Shown one piece after another: positions 23,160 through 30,131 of a DNA stretch of 32,160 nt. The stretch comes from Acidobacteriaceae bacterium. Its GTDB lineage: Bacteria; Acidobacteriota; Terriglobia; Terriglobales; Acidobacteriaceae. The notes beneath the pieces are model-generated. The model made no database searches and was not told where the DNA came from. It worked only from the letters and a program-made list of their open reading frames with translations. The DNA is taken from positions 1-32,160 of the forward strand of contig JABFXN010000345.1 of NCBI GenBank assembly GCA_013361705.1, in the 5' to 3' direction. Position 1 is the first letter of the stretch. Each line of letters starts with the position of its first letter. The position numbers and the translations under genes are program-made.

Positions 23160-24458
23160 ATGCGATTCGAATCAGTCGTCTGCCGTAGTTTTCTCGGGGC
23201 TGCAATTCTTGCAGCCCCGTTGGCATCTCCAGCGCAGAGCGCCATCCATCGCCTGGATGGTACGACACTCACCACAACGCAGGCGGAGACCATGGTGCGT
23301 ACTACGCTTGCCACAGGGAATATTCCCGGCGCGCAGATCGCCATTCTGAACCATGGCAGGCCCGTATGGGTGGAGAGCTTCGGTCTGCGAAACGTGACTC
23401 AGAAGCAGGCCATGGACAACGATACGGTGATGTGGGCGGCCTCCATCACCAAGAGTGTCTTTGCGACCTTCGTCATGCAGATGGTGCAGGCGCACGAGAT
23501 CGATCTGGATACGCCGATCGCAACCTATCTCCCGAAGCCGTTGCCCGAGTACGAGAAGTACAAGGATCTCGCAGACGATCCTCGCTGGCAGAAGATCACA
23601 CCCAGGCATCTGCTATCGCATACGGCCGGATTTGCTAACTTTACCGCGCTGGAACCGGATCATAAACTGCATATCCACCACAACCCGGGGACGCGCTTTG
23701 CCTATTCGGGTGAAGGCTTGAACCTGTTGCAGTTCACCATCGAGCAAAAAACGGGCCGCAGCCTGCGCGAGCTAATGGAGGAGCGCCTGTTTATCCCACT
23801 CGGCATGACGCGCACCGGTATGAGCTGGAAAGATAGCTTTGCTTCGGACGTGGCCGATGGGTACACCCCTGACGGTAAGCTCATCGCGCATACGCATCGC
23901 ACCAATCCGCGGGCTGCGGGGTCCATGGATACCAACATCAATGACCTGGTGAAGTTCACCCAGGCGCTCCTGGCCGGCAAGCTACTCAGCGGACCAATGC
24001 AGGCACAGATGCTTTCGCCGCAGGTCCAGATCCATACGGCGCATCAGTTCCCAACCCTTGCAGAGGACACCTCGGAAGAGCCGATGCAGGTAGGCTTGGC
24101 ATATGGCCTGGGATGGGGGCTGCTGACGAATACGAAGTATGGCCGGGCCTTCTTCAAAGAAGGTCACAGCGACGGCGCGCAGAACTACATGATCTGCTTC
24201 GAGAAGACCGAAGACTGCATGATCATGCTGACCAACAGCGAAAACGGCGAGTTCGCCTTCAAACCGTTGCTGGAGAAGTTGCTGGGCGATACGGTGACGC
24301 CGTGGGAGTGGGAAGGCTACACGCCAGAACGAATCCGCATGCAACAGATGAATGAGCATCCGGAGCTTGCTCCGCCGCCTCCTCCGAAGCCACAGAAGAA
24401 GAGCTGGGTGCGTAAGGAAGCGGATAAGCTGGAGAAGCTGAAAAAGCACATGCAGTAA
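23160..24458 (+). CDS. exported serine beta-lactamase-family hydrolase
   Basis: A 432-residue member of the beta-lactamase/penicillin-binding (class C-like, COG1680) fold. The N-terminal signal peptide (SFLGAAILAAPLASPAQ) predicts export. The nucleophile Ser95 and Lys98 lie in the SITK motif (AASITKSVFA); Tyr182 in YSGEGLN is the second motif (YxN/YSxxG type); and GHSDGA (335-340) stands where class C enzymes have KTG or HxG. The C-terminus is a Pro-rich then Lys-rich tail (KPQKKSW to the end) of about 40 residues. Such proteins are more often esterases, D-amino-acid peptidases or transpeptidase relatives than resistance enzymes, and nothing here indicates antibiotic resistance. The start at 23160 is chosen because the signal peptide begins there; the longer frame would start inside the MITE-like repeat. 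It may be read from its own promoter. Confidence 0.9.
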   Translation: MRFESVVCRSFLGAAILAAPLASPAQSAIHRLDGTTLTTTQAETMVRTTLATGNIPGAQIAILNHGRPVWVESFGLRNVTQKQAMDNDTVMWAASITKSVFATFVMQMVQAHEIDLDTPIATYLPKPLPEYEKYKDLADDPRWQKITPRHLLSHTAGFANFTALEPDHKLHIHHNPGTRFAYSGEGLNLLQFTIEQKTGRSLRELMEERLFIPLGMTRTGMSWKDSFASDVADGYTPDGKLIAHTHRTNPRAAGSMDTNINDLVKFTQALLAGKLLSGPMQAQMLSPQVQIHTAHQFPTLAEDTSEEPMQVGLAYGLGWGLLTNTKYGRAFFKEGHSDGAQNYMICFEKTEDCMIMLTNSENGEFAFKPLLEKLLGDTVTPWEWEGYTPERIRMQQMNEHPELAPPPPPKPQKKSWVRKEADKLEKLKKHMQ

Positions 24459-24514
24459 GTATTTTCCCTGTTGCTGGTATCCCGGAAGACTACACCAGCG
24501 GGAAAAAGACTCTA
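24456..24514. repeat. internally deleted MITE-like element, family B, copy 4
   Basis: A 59-bp remnant in reverse orientation: left TAAGTATTTTCCCTGTTGCT, right GCGGGAAAAAGACTCTA, with the central hairpin region lost. The left TAA (TAG in other copies) is the stop codon of the hydrolase gene. Confidence 0.75.
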
Positions 24515-24559
24515 GCCGAGCAAGCTGAATACGAATCGCCGACTCGGCCTGCCCGATCT

Positions 24560-24793
24560 CTAGTCCAGGTCGGGTTGCGATTCCAGGCCCGCAAGAGTCT
24601 CTCGTTTTTGCCGGATCTCGGTTGTCAACGCTTCTTTTTCGTCGCGATATTGCCCTTCGGTAGAGGTAGCCCGATAGCCTTCCAGGCCGATGTTCTGCAT
24701 CAGGTCGTCCTCAAGCTGTTCCATCTCACGATATCGCTCCTCGTCCTGAACGATCTCCGACTCTAGCTGCCGTATGGGCTGTGACTCTTTCAT
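24560..24793 (-). CDS. small coiled-coil protein of unknown function
   Basis: A 77-residue, strongly acidic, helical protein with no recognised family. Nearly the whole length has a heptad-like pattern rich in Glu, Gln, Leu and Arg (QLESEIVQDEERYREMEQL, then EKEALTTEIRQKRETLAGL), interrupted by MQNIGLEGYRATS, which contains the only helix breakers. It therefore looks like a helical hairpin. No cysteines and no signal peptide, so cytosolic. The ATG at 24793 is supported by AAGGAG about 8 nt upstream; an earlier in-frame start at 24856 is less likely. It lies 77 bp downstream of the aldolase gene on the same strand and may share its transcript. Confidence 0.7.
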   Translation of the reverse strand: MKESQPIRQLESEIVQDEERYREMEQLEDDLMQNIGLEGYRATSTEGQYRDEKEALTTEIRQKRETLAGLESQPDLD

Positions 24794-24870
24794 GATCAAT
24801 CTCCTTCGGATGTTGATGTGAAGTTCGACCGCCGGATAGCTCCTTCGAGAGAGCACATCCCGGAAGAATG

Positions 24871-25740
24871 TCAGGCCAGCTTGTTGAAGAGCTTCAGACG
24901 TGATGCAGCCACCTCTTTGATGGCATCGATCGCCGCCGGAAGAATCTTGTAGGGAACGACCTCCTGTGGATGTTTTGCCAGGCTCGCGTCGAGCCCCTGC
25001 CGCCAGGCGATCCGCAGCTCCGTATTGATGTGGATGCTGTTGATTCCAGCCTCGATGGCTTTGCGCATATCGTCATCATCGGTTCCGGAGGCTCCGTGCA
25101 AGGTGAGCAGAGCTCCGGTTGCGCTCTTGATTTGTGCGATCCGAGCGAGATCCAGGCGCTTTTTCGTTTTACCCTGCACCATGCTCTGGACCATGCCGTG
25201 CATATTGCCTACGGCCGGCGACAGGATGTCGATGTTGCTTGCGGCCAGATAGCGTTTCGCCTCTTCCGGATCGGTAAGGCCTTTCGACAGATCGGGGACC
25301 TCGTCATGAATCTCGGATCCGGTGCCGATATCGCCGATCTCTCCTTCGATCAGGATGGATGGATTGATCGCTTTCAGCGTCTCCACGGCCGCTTTGGTTT
25401 GCCGCGCATTCTCGTCGATGGGCAGTGCAGAGAGATCGAAGACGATGGCGTCATATCCGGCCTTTGCGGCTTCGACAGCGCTCGCAAGCGTATGAGTATG
25501 GTCGGCGTTGAGGAAGATGGGGAAGTCAAACTCTTCACGCAGGCTGCGGACCAGTGCAGCGAGCTGGCGAGCGCCCATGAATTTCCGCTCACCTTCGGAG
25601 GCGCCGACGATGACGGGTACCTTCAATTCATATGCGGCAGCGAAGACCGCCTTTAACAGGGAAAAGTCAGCGATATTGAAGTGGCCTATGGCTACTCCCT
25701 CTTGCGCCGTCCGGGTTAGGACATCTCGTAAGTTGGTCAT
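24871..25740 (-). CDS. class II (zinc-dependent) ketose-bisphosphate aldolase family protein
   Basis: A 289-residue TIM-barrel aldolase of the FbaA/GatY/KbaY class, which cleaves ketose 1,6-bisphosphates (or related sugars) to dihydroxyacetone phosphate and an aldehyde in the cytosol. Catalytic Asp80 and zinc ligand His81 are in LNADHTHT; further zinc ligands are His181 in GNMHG and His215 in LHGASG. The phosphate-binding GTDDDDMRKAIEAGINSIHINTELR follows. Family members normally have HxDH; here Asn-Ala-Asp-His stands at this position, as in some divergent branches, so the true substrate need not be fructose 1,6-bisphosphate. GGAGATA lies 7-10 nt upstream of the ATG at 25740. It is divergent from the glycosylase gene and precedes the small coiled-coil gene. 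Confidence 0.9.
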   Translation of the reverse strand: MTNLRDVLTRTAQEGVAIGHFNIADFSLLKAVFAAAYELKVPVIVGASEGERKFMGARQLAALVRSLREEFDFPIFLNADHTHTLASAVEAAKAGYDAIVFDLSALPIDENARQTKAAVETLKAINPSILIEGEIGDIGTGSEIHDEVPDLSKGLTDPEEAKRYLAASNIDILSPAVGNMHGMVQSMVQGKTKKRLDLARIAQIKSATGALLTLHGASGTDDDDMRKAIEAGINSIHINTELRIAWRQGLDASLAKHPQEVVPYKILPAAIDAIKEVAASRLKLFNKLA

Positions 25741-25914
25741 TGATACTTATCTCCAGTGCAGTGTTCGTATTGGGGAGGGGCGAAGTCTTCCGCGATCGAG
25801 TGACAGCGCGGCGCATCGGGACGCTCTTTTATGAGGCGTAAAACGGCATCTGAACTCATGGATGCTCGATCAGGGCGGCAGGAATCATCTGGATACTTTG
25901 ATTTGCATTAGAAA

Positions 25915-26502
25915 TTGACGAAGCCGATTTCCGCAGCATCCGCAGCTTTGCGTCTGCGATACAGTCAAAGCTTGGCAAACCTTCCCGCGGCAACGGAAAA
26001 TGCACCCCATCTCCCCGATATTCTGGCGGAGAACCTTGACACTGTGTTCTGCGGAATCAATCCTGCTCTGAGTGCCGCTCTCGCTGGTCATCACTTCTCC
26101 AATCCCAGCAACCGCTTCTGGCGGACGCTTCATCTGGCAGGCTTCACGCCACATCTCATCCCTGCAACGCAGGACCGCGCTCTGCTGCAATACGGTTATG
26201 GCATCACCGCCGCGGTAGCCCGTCCCACCGCTAGCGCCGGTGACCTGGCGCCGCGCGAATTGCGAACCGCCGGCGCGGAGTTGGAACGGAAACTTTTGTG
26301 CTACCGTCCACGAGTGATCGCATTCCTTGGAAAACCTGCCATCAGCGCTATCGTTCGTAAGCCCACGGTTGCATGGGGACGGCAGTCATTCAGTTTTGCC
26401 GGCTCCACGGTGTGGGTGTTACCCAATCCCAGCGGCCTGAACCGGGCGTTTTCGCTAAACGCACTTGTCTCCGCCTATCGCGAACTTCGTGAGGCCCTCT
26501 AG
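25915..26502 (+). CDS. mug: G/U-T mismatch-specific DNA glycosylase
   Basis: A Mug/TDG-family base-excision enzyme that removes uracil or thymine (and etheno-cytosine) from mispairs with guanine. The visible core is standard: VFCGINPALSAALAGHHFSNPSNRFWRTLHLAGFTP, with the GINP motif whose Asn activates water. It continues through GYGITAAVARPTA and PRVIAFLGKPA to VLPNPSGLN, the minor-groove intercalation loop, and ends YRELREAL. The first 35 residues are non-conserved and the start is uncertain: TTG at 25915 is the furthest upstream, but no clear ribosome site is seen and internal TTG codons are possible. It is divergent from the aldolase gene by 174 bp, in which I see no further feature. Confidence 0.9.
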   Translation: MTKPISAASAALRLRYSQSLANLPAATENAPHLPDILAENLDTVFCGINPALSAALAGHHFSNPSNRFWRTLHLAGFTPHLIPATQDRALLQYGYGITAAVARPTASAGDLAPRELRTAGAELERKLLCYRPRVIAFLGKPAISAIVRKPTVAWGRQSFSFAGSTVWVLPNPSGLNRAFSLNALVSAYRELREAL

Positions 26503-26538
26503 AACATTCATACTCGACGAGCTGTTCTGTCATTCCGA

Positions 26539-26654
26539 TAGAGCATTTCTCCTGCAGGTGTAGTGTAGGGCTTCCGTATTTATGGGCGTTTTCCGCAATG
26601 AAAACGCCGCTGTACTCCCCTTCTGGGCTACACATCAACAGGAGAAATGCTCTA
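26539..26654. repeat. MITE-like element, family B, copy 5
   Basis: A complete 116-bp copy in forward orientation with ends TAGAGCATTTCTCCTG and CAGGAGAAATGCTCTA (16-bp perfect inverted repeat, carrying a compensating C/G change against copy 2). The internal hairpin GGCGTTTTC / GAAAACGCC is intact. It lies between the glycosylase and second M1 peptidase genes. Confidence 0.92.
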
Positions 26655-26687
26655 GAGCATTTCTCCTGCAGGTGTAGTGTAGGGGCT
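26653..26687. repeat. truncated tandem copy of the family B left end
   Basis: The first 32 bases of copy 5 (TAGAGCATTTCTCCTGCAGG onward) are repeated immediately after its right end, sharing the TA, and then break off at GGGGCTCCC. The remaining stretch to 26898 holds no other recognised feature except the ribosome site of the following gene. Confidence 0.8.
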
Positions 26688-26898
26688 CCCAAACCGGTTG
26701 CTAGTTGGTGTGAAACACAGAGGAGGAACGGTTTCTCTGCTAAGGGTGATCCATCATGCTGCTGCGTCCTTTTCGGCGTTCCGGACGTCTTCTCATCACG
26801 TGCAAAAGAAGGTTCATCGGCTCCCCGATCCCCGCGGGAAAAACTCGCGCGCCTTCGTCTGCCCAATCCGCACCGCCACCTCTGATTCAGGAGATTTC

Positions 26899-29052
26899 AT
26901 GACGCACGTGTGTGCTATGCGCCGCGCCCTTAGAGCATTTTCCCTGTTGCTGGGTATCCCGAAGAGGGAGTGCAGCGGCGTTTTCATCGCGGAAAGCGCC
27001 CATAAATACGGAAGCCCTAATCGACACCTACAGCGAAAATGCTCCCTCGTCGCCACGTTTCTTGTTTCCGCTGCAGTGATGGCCGCTCAGCCGCCCCAGG
27101 GGCAGGGCCGCCGTCCGCAGATTCCGGATACCGGCGGACGTTCCGCCACCTACGATCCGTTGAAGACCTTTGCGCCTTATGCCATGCCGCAGCCGGTTAC
27201 GAGCTATCGTGGCGCCGATGGCGCACCGACCCCGGCGTACTGGCAGAACTCGGCTGACTATGAAATGCACGCGACCATCGATCCCGGGACGAAGACGCTC
27301 TCGAATATCGAGACCATCACCTATACCAACAACAGTCCGGTGGCGCTCAACAGCCTATGGCTTCAGGTAGAGCAGAACACGTATCGTGCCGATGCGCGTT
27401 CGCGTGCCTTCTCCGGCGGTAGCCGGCAGCGGCCGGAAAGTATCAACACTGACGGCACCGACTTCGAGTCGATGGAGCTGCTCCCTACGGCGAAGGGCGC
27501 CAAGGCGGTAAAGGCTGAGTATGTTATCAGCGACACCAGGGCACGGATCGATCTGCCTACACCGCTGCCGCATGGAAGCAGCATCAAGATCCTGATCAAG
27601 TACCACTACACAGTGCCGGGCATCTGGGGTGGACGCACCTCGGTCGACGAAGTGAAGGACGGGCCGATCTACGACATCGCGCAGTGGTATCCGCGTATGG
27701 CTGTCTATGACGACGTTCATGGCTGGGACACGCAGCCGTTCCTCGGCAATGAGTTCTATACCGAGTTCGGCAATTACGACTTCTACGTCACCGTCCCCTC
27801 GAACTATCTGGTCGCCGGGACCGGTTATCTGGTGAACGGCGCGGAGGTGCTCACCAAGACGCAACAGGATCGCCTGAAGCAGGCTGCAACAAGCGACAAG
27901 ACGATCTTCATCCGCACACAGGTTGAGGTGCACGATCCAGCCAGCCGGCCGAAGAAGGAAGGCACGCTCACCTGGCACTATCACATGGACCACACCCGTG
28001 ATGCTGTCTTCTCTGCATCGCCGTCATTCATCTGGGATGCCGCAAAGATCAATCTTCCCGGTGGGAAAACCTCGCTGGCGGAGAGCTTTTATCCACCGGA
28101 GGCTGCTGGTGACGATGGATGGGGCCGCTGCACCGAGTATCTGAAGGACGCAGTCGAGCATTTCTCGCGGGATTGGTATGTCTATCCCTATCCCGCAGGC
28201 ATCAACGTTGCCGGTTTCTCTTCCGGCATGGAATATCCCGGTCTGGTCTTTGACGGGATCCGGTCGAAGAGCAAGGGCCTCTTTGTCGTTACGGCACACG
28301 AGATCGGTCATACCTGGTTCCCGATGGTGGTGCAGTCCAACGAGCGCCGCGATGCCTGGATGGATGAGGGCTTCAACACCTTCATCGATATCTATGAGTC
28401 TGACCAGTTCAACCATGGCGTCTGGGGTCCGAAGCGCGATGGCGAGTATGCTCCCGGCGGCGGATATCCAGCAGACGAGATCGCCAAGGTCAATGCTGAT
28501 CCAGAGGCTCCGCCCATCCTCATGCGCTCTGACGCCATCCGCGAGAAGTATCGCCATCCCATCACCTACTTCAAGTCGGCAGAGGGGCTGTATCTGTTGC
28601 GCGAAGAGATTCTGGGGCACGAGGTCTTCGACCGCGCCTTCCGCAAGTACATCAACGACTGGGCGTTCAAGCATCCCACGCCGTCAGACTTCTTCCGCGA
28701 GATGGAGAGTGAGGGCGGAGAAGACCTCAGCTACTTCTGGCGGGGATGGTATGAGAACAACTGGACGATGGATATGGCTGCGAAAGATCTGAAGTACAAC
28801 GATCTGGCTGATCCTTCTAAAGGGGCACATGTCACCATCGAGCAGAACGGTCAGCTGGTTCTGCCGGCGTGGGTGCAGGTGAAGTACGACGACGGGACGG
28901 ACCTGAAGATCAAGCTGCCGGCGGAGACGTGGATGCAGAAAGCTACATACAACATGCCTCTGCCAACGACGAAGAAGATCGCGGAAGTCACGATCGATCC
29001 GGAACATCGCATCCCTGATGGAGACCGTGCGAATAATACGGCGAAGCCGTAG
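26899..29052 (+). CDS. exported M1-family zinc metallopeptidase with in-frame repeat insertion
   Basis: A 717-residue gluzincin peptidase. The catalytic site is His467-Glu468-I-G-His471 and Glu490 in MDEGF, exactly 19 residues after the second His. A large N-terminal beta domain (about 100-400) precedes it, and a helical/beta C-terminus follows (NNWTMDMAAKDLKYNDLADP, then a strand-rich end). The ATG at 26899 has AGGAG 5 nt upstream. The N-terminus is abnormal: codons 12-49 are a MITE-like element read in frame (SGVFIAESAHKYGSP region), splitting the signal peptide between MRRAL and VATFLVSAAVMAAQ. Removing 114 bp restores a perfect signal peptide. The present n-region is nearly 50 residues long, so export may be altered. 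A frame open further upstream lacks a ribosome site. A terminator follows the stop. Confidence 0.9.
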   Translation: MTHVCAMRRALRAFSLLLGIPKRECSGVFIAESAHKYGSPNRHLQRKCSLVATFLVSAAVMAAQPPQGQGRRPQIPDTGGRSATYDPLKTFAPYAMPQPVTSYRGADGAPTPAYWQNSADYEMHATIDPGTKTLSNIETITYTNNSPVALNSLWLQVEQNTYRADARSRAFSGGSRQRPESINTDGTDFESMELLPTAKGAKAVKAEYVISDTRARIDLPTPLPHGSSIKILIKYHYTVPGIWGGRTSVDEVKDGPIYDIAQWYPRMAVYDDVHGWDTQPFLGNEFYTEFGNYDFYVTVPSNYLVAGTGYLVNGAEVLTKTQQDRLKQAATSDKTIFIRTQVEVHDPASRPKKEGTLTWHYHMDHTRDAVFSASPSFIWDAAKINLPGGKTSLAESFYPPEAAGDDGWGRCTEYLKDAVEHFSRDWYVYPYPAGINVAGFSSGMEYPGLVFDGIRSKSKGLFVVTAHEIGHTWFPMVVQSNERRDAWMDEGFNTFIDIYESDQFNHGVWGPKRDGEYAPGGGYPADEIAKVNADPEAPPILMRSDAIREKYRHPITYFKSAEGLYLLREEILGHEVFDRAFRKYINDWAFKHPTPSDFFREMESEGGEDLSYFWRGWYENNWTMDMAAKDLKYNDLADPSKGAHVTIEQNGQLVLPAWVQVKYDDGTDLKIKLPAETWMQKATYNMPLPTTKKIAEVTIDPEHRIPDGDRANNTAKP
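26931..27046. repeat. MITE-like element, family B, copy 6, within a coding sequence
   Basis: A 116-bp reverse-orientation copy with ends TAGAGCATTTTCCCTGTTG and CAGCGAAAATGCTCCC, the last bases changed from CTA. Internal GGCGTTTTC-ATCGCG-GAAAGCGCC. It is open in the reading frame of the peptidase and contributes 38 net codons. Confidence 0.9.
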
Positions 29053-29074
29053 TCGTTGTTGTGTTCGAAGGACA

Positions 29075-29106
29075 AAGGCCGCACAGAAATGTGCGGCCTT
29101 CGTGTG
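29075..29106 (+). terminator. terminator of the second M1 peptidase gene
   Basis: AAGGCCGCACA and TGTGCGGCCTT form a perfect 11-bp stem around a GAAA tetraloop, 22 bp after the stop at 29052, followed by CGTGTGTTT, a poor T-tract. Stem and position make a terminator likely. Confidence 0.8.
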
Positions 29107-29409
29107 TTTCATGGATGCTTTTGCTCTTACAACTATGCAATTACAGTTAGGGCGTATTGAAGCATTCGGCAACAGAACACCCTCGTTGCCCCATTCTTTT
29201 GCCGAAGACGGAAGGGTGGGGTATCCAGCGAAGCGAGACCGTTTCCTGTTCCGATCGATAAGGACAAAGTCTGGAGCAAATCTGAGATTGATGCTTGGGA
29301 TAGTAAAAGCCGGGCCCATGTCCCCGAGGGACATGGGGCACCCAGTGTGTGGGCTCTCTTGGGTTCGTCGATGCACCCCGTTTAGCGCGAAGAAAGCTAT
29401 AAATGAAGG
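29107..29409. other. intergenic region with small inverted repeats
   Basis: No convincing gene lies in this 300-bp stretch. It holds an imperfect inverted repeat around 29193-29222 (CCCCATTCTTTTGCCG against CGGAAGGGTGGGG) and a perfect hairpin at 29315-29337 (CCCATGTCCC-CGA-GGGACATGGG), followed by GGGCACCC. Open frames here have neither ribosome sites nor recognisable protein character. The promoter of the downstream acetyltransferase must lie near its right end, but I cannot point to one. Confidence 0.55.
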
Positions 29410-30075
29410 ATGAAAAGATCGCTTATTGCGGAGACGCCGGCTTCAGGCCTCGTGTTGAAGCGTCTGCAGCCTTCCTCTGAAGCGGAGTTCAGCGATCTGC
29501 TCAGCCTCTATGAGGAGGCCTTCCCAAGCTCCGAACGTAAGCCGGTAGATGTGCTGCATCGGATGCTTACTACGGAACAGTATTATTTCCTCCTTGCAAC
29601 AGAAGGCGACATAACAGTCGGCTTCGCAATTGCGCGTGTACTTAGTGGCGGTACCGCAGCGCTGCTGGAGTACATGGCCGTTGCACCGTCACAACGTCGC
29701 CGTGGGATTGGCGGTCAGATCGTTCTTGCTACCGCGCGTGCTGTGAATGCGCCTTCGACAACGCTTCTGATGGAGGTGGAATCCGATCGTATTGAGGATC
29801 AGGATCGGCTCCTGCGCACGAAGCGGAAGCAGTTCTATCGCGCGCTGGGCGCTCTCGAACTGCGCAATCTTAACTGGGTTATGCCGCCGGTCATCGCGAC
29901 GCCGCCTCCAGCCATGGAGATGATGGTCCTCGCTTCGGGGATTAGCTTCGTGCGGCGCGAAGAGCTACGGCAGTGGCTGGTGAGCATCTACGTTGATGTC
30001 TATCAACGGAGCGCGGATGATCCCCGTATCGACGTGATGTTGAGAGAGCTTCCGGAAAAAGTGGAACTCATCTGA
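29410..30075 (+). CDS. GNAT-family N-acetyltransferase
   Basis: A 221-residue protein with a GCN5-related acetyltransferase domain, which transfers acetyl from acetyl-CoA to an amine. The acetyl-CoA-binding motif A is LLEYMAVAPSQRRRGIGGQIV (strand, then the RRRGIG pyrophosphate loop, about 77-97). The domain starts with ELLSLYEEAF-like sequence (about 28-40) and the following region contains LMEVESDR and the FYRALGALEL motif (about 140-150), as in GNAT proteins acting on small molecules. The C-terminal 60 residues form a helical extension (MEMMVLASGISFVRREEL onward). Substrate unknown. The ATG at 29410 has only a partial ribosome site (GAAGGA close to it). A hairpin separates it from the converging glutathione peroxidase gene. 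Confidence 0.85.
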   Translation: MKRSLIAETPASGLVLKRLQPSSEAEFSDLLSLYEEAFPSSERKPVDVLHRMLTTEQYYFLLATEGDITVGFAIARVLSGGTAALLEYMAVAPSQRRRGIGGQIVLATARAVNAPSTTLLMEVESDRIEDQDRLLRTKRKQFYRALGALELRNLNWVMPPVIATPPPAMEMMVLASGISFVRREELRQWLVSIYVDVYQRSADDPRIDVMLRELPEKVELI

Positions 30076-30086
30076 CCTAACAAAAC

Positions 30087-30116
30087 GGGGCGCCCAGTGA
30101 ATGGGCACCCCATTTG
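30087..30116. terminator. two-way terminator between converging genes
   Basis: GGGGCGCCCA and TGGGCACCCC pair (nine of ten positions) around GTGAA, with ATTTG on the plus side and CGTTTTG on the minus side. It sits 11 bp after the GNAT stop and 15 bp after the peroxidase stop on the other strand. Confidence 0.7.
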
Positions 30117-30131
30117 TCGACGCAGAACTGG

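Noticed and set aside
23160-24458. An antibiotic-resistance beta-lactamase
   Set aside because: Only the general serine-hydrolase fold motifs are present; such COG1680 proteins are mostly esterases or peptidases.
26598-26898. Plus-strand coding extension upstream of the second M1 peptidase
   Set aside because: Low-complexity translation of the truncated repeat and intergenic DNA; the ATG at 26899 has the ribosome site and begins the signal peptide.
12750-27046. The repeated peptide (SGVFIAENAHKYGSP type) seen in several open frames as a conserved protein family
   Set aside because: It is simply the translation of the MITE-like element in reverse orientation; only in the second M1 peptidase is it part of a real gene.
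12750-27046. A CRISPR array suggested by regularly recurring short palindromes
   Set aside because: Copies are kilobases apart, in both orientations and longer than CRISPR repeats, and there are no spacers or cas genes.
29018-29413. A 131-codon open frame between the M1 peptidase and the acetyltransferase
   Set aside because: It starts within the peptidase end, crosses a terminator and palindromes, and has no recognisable protein character.
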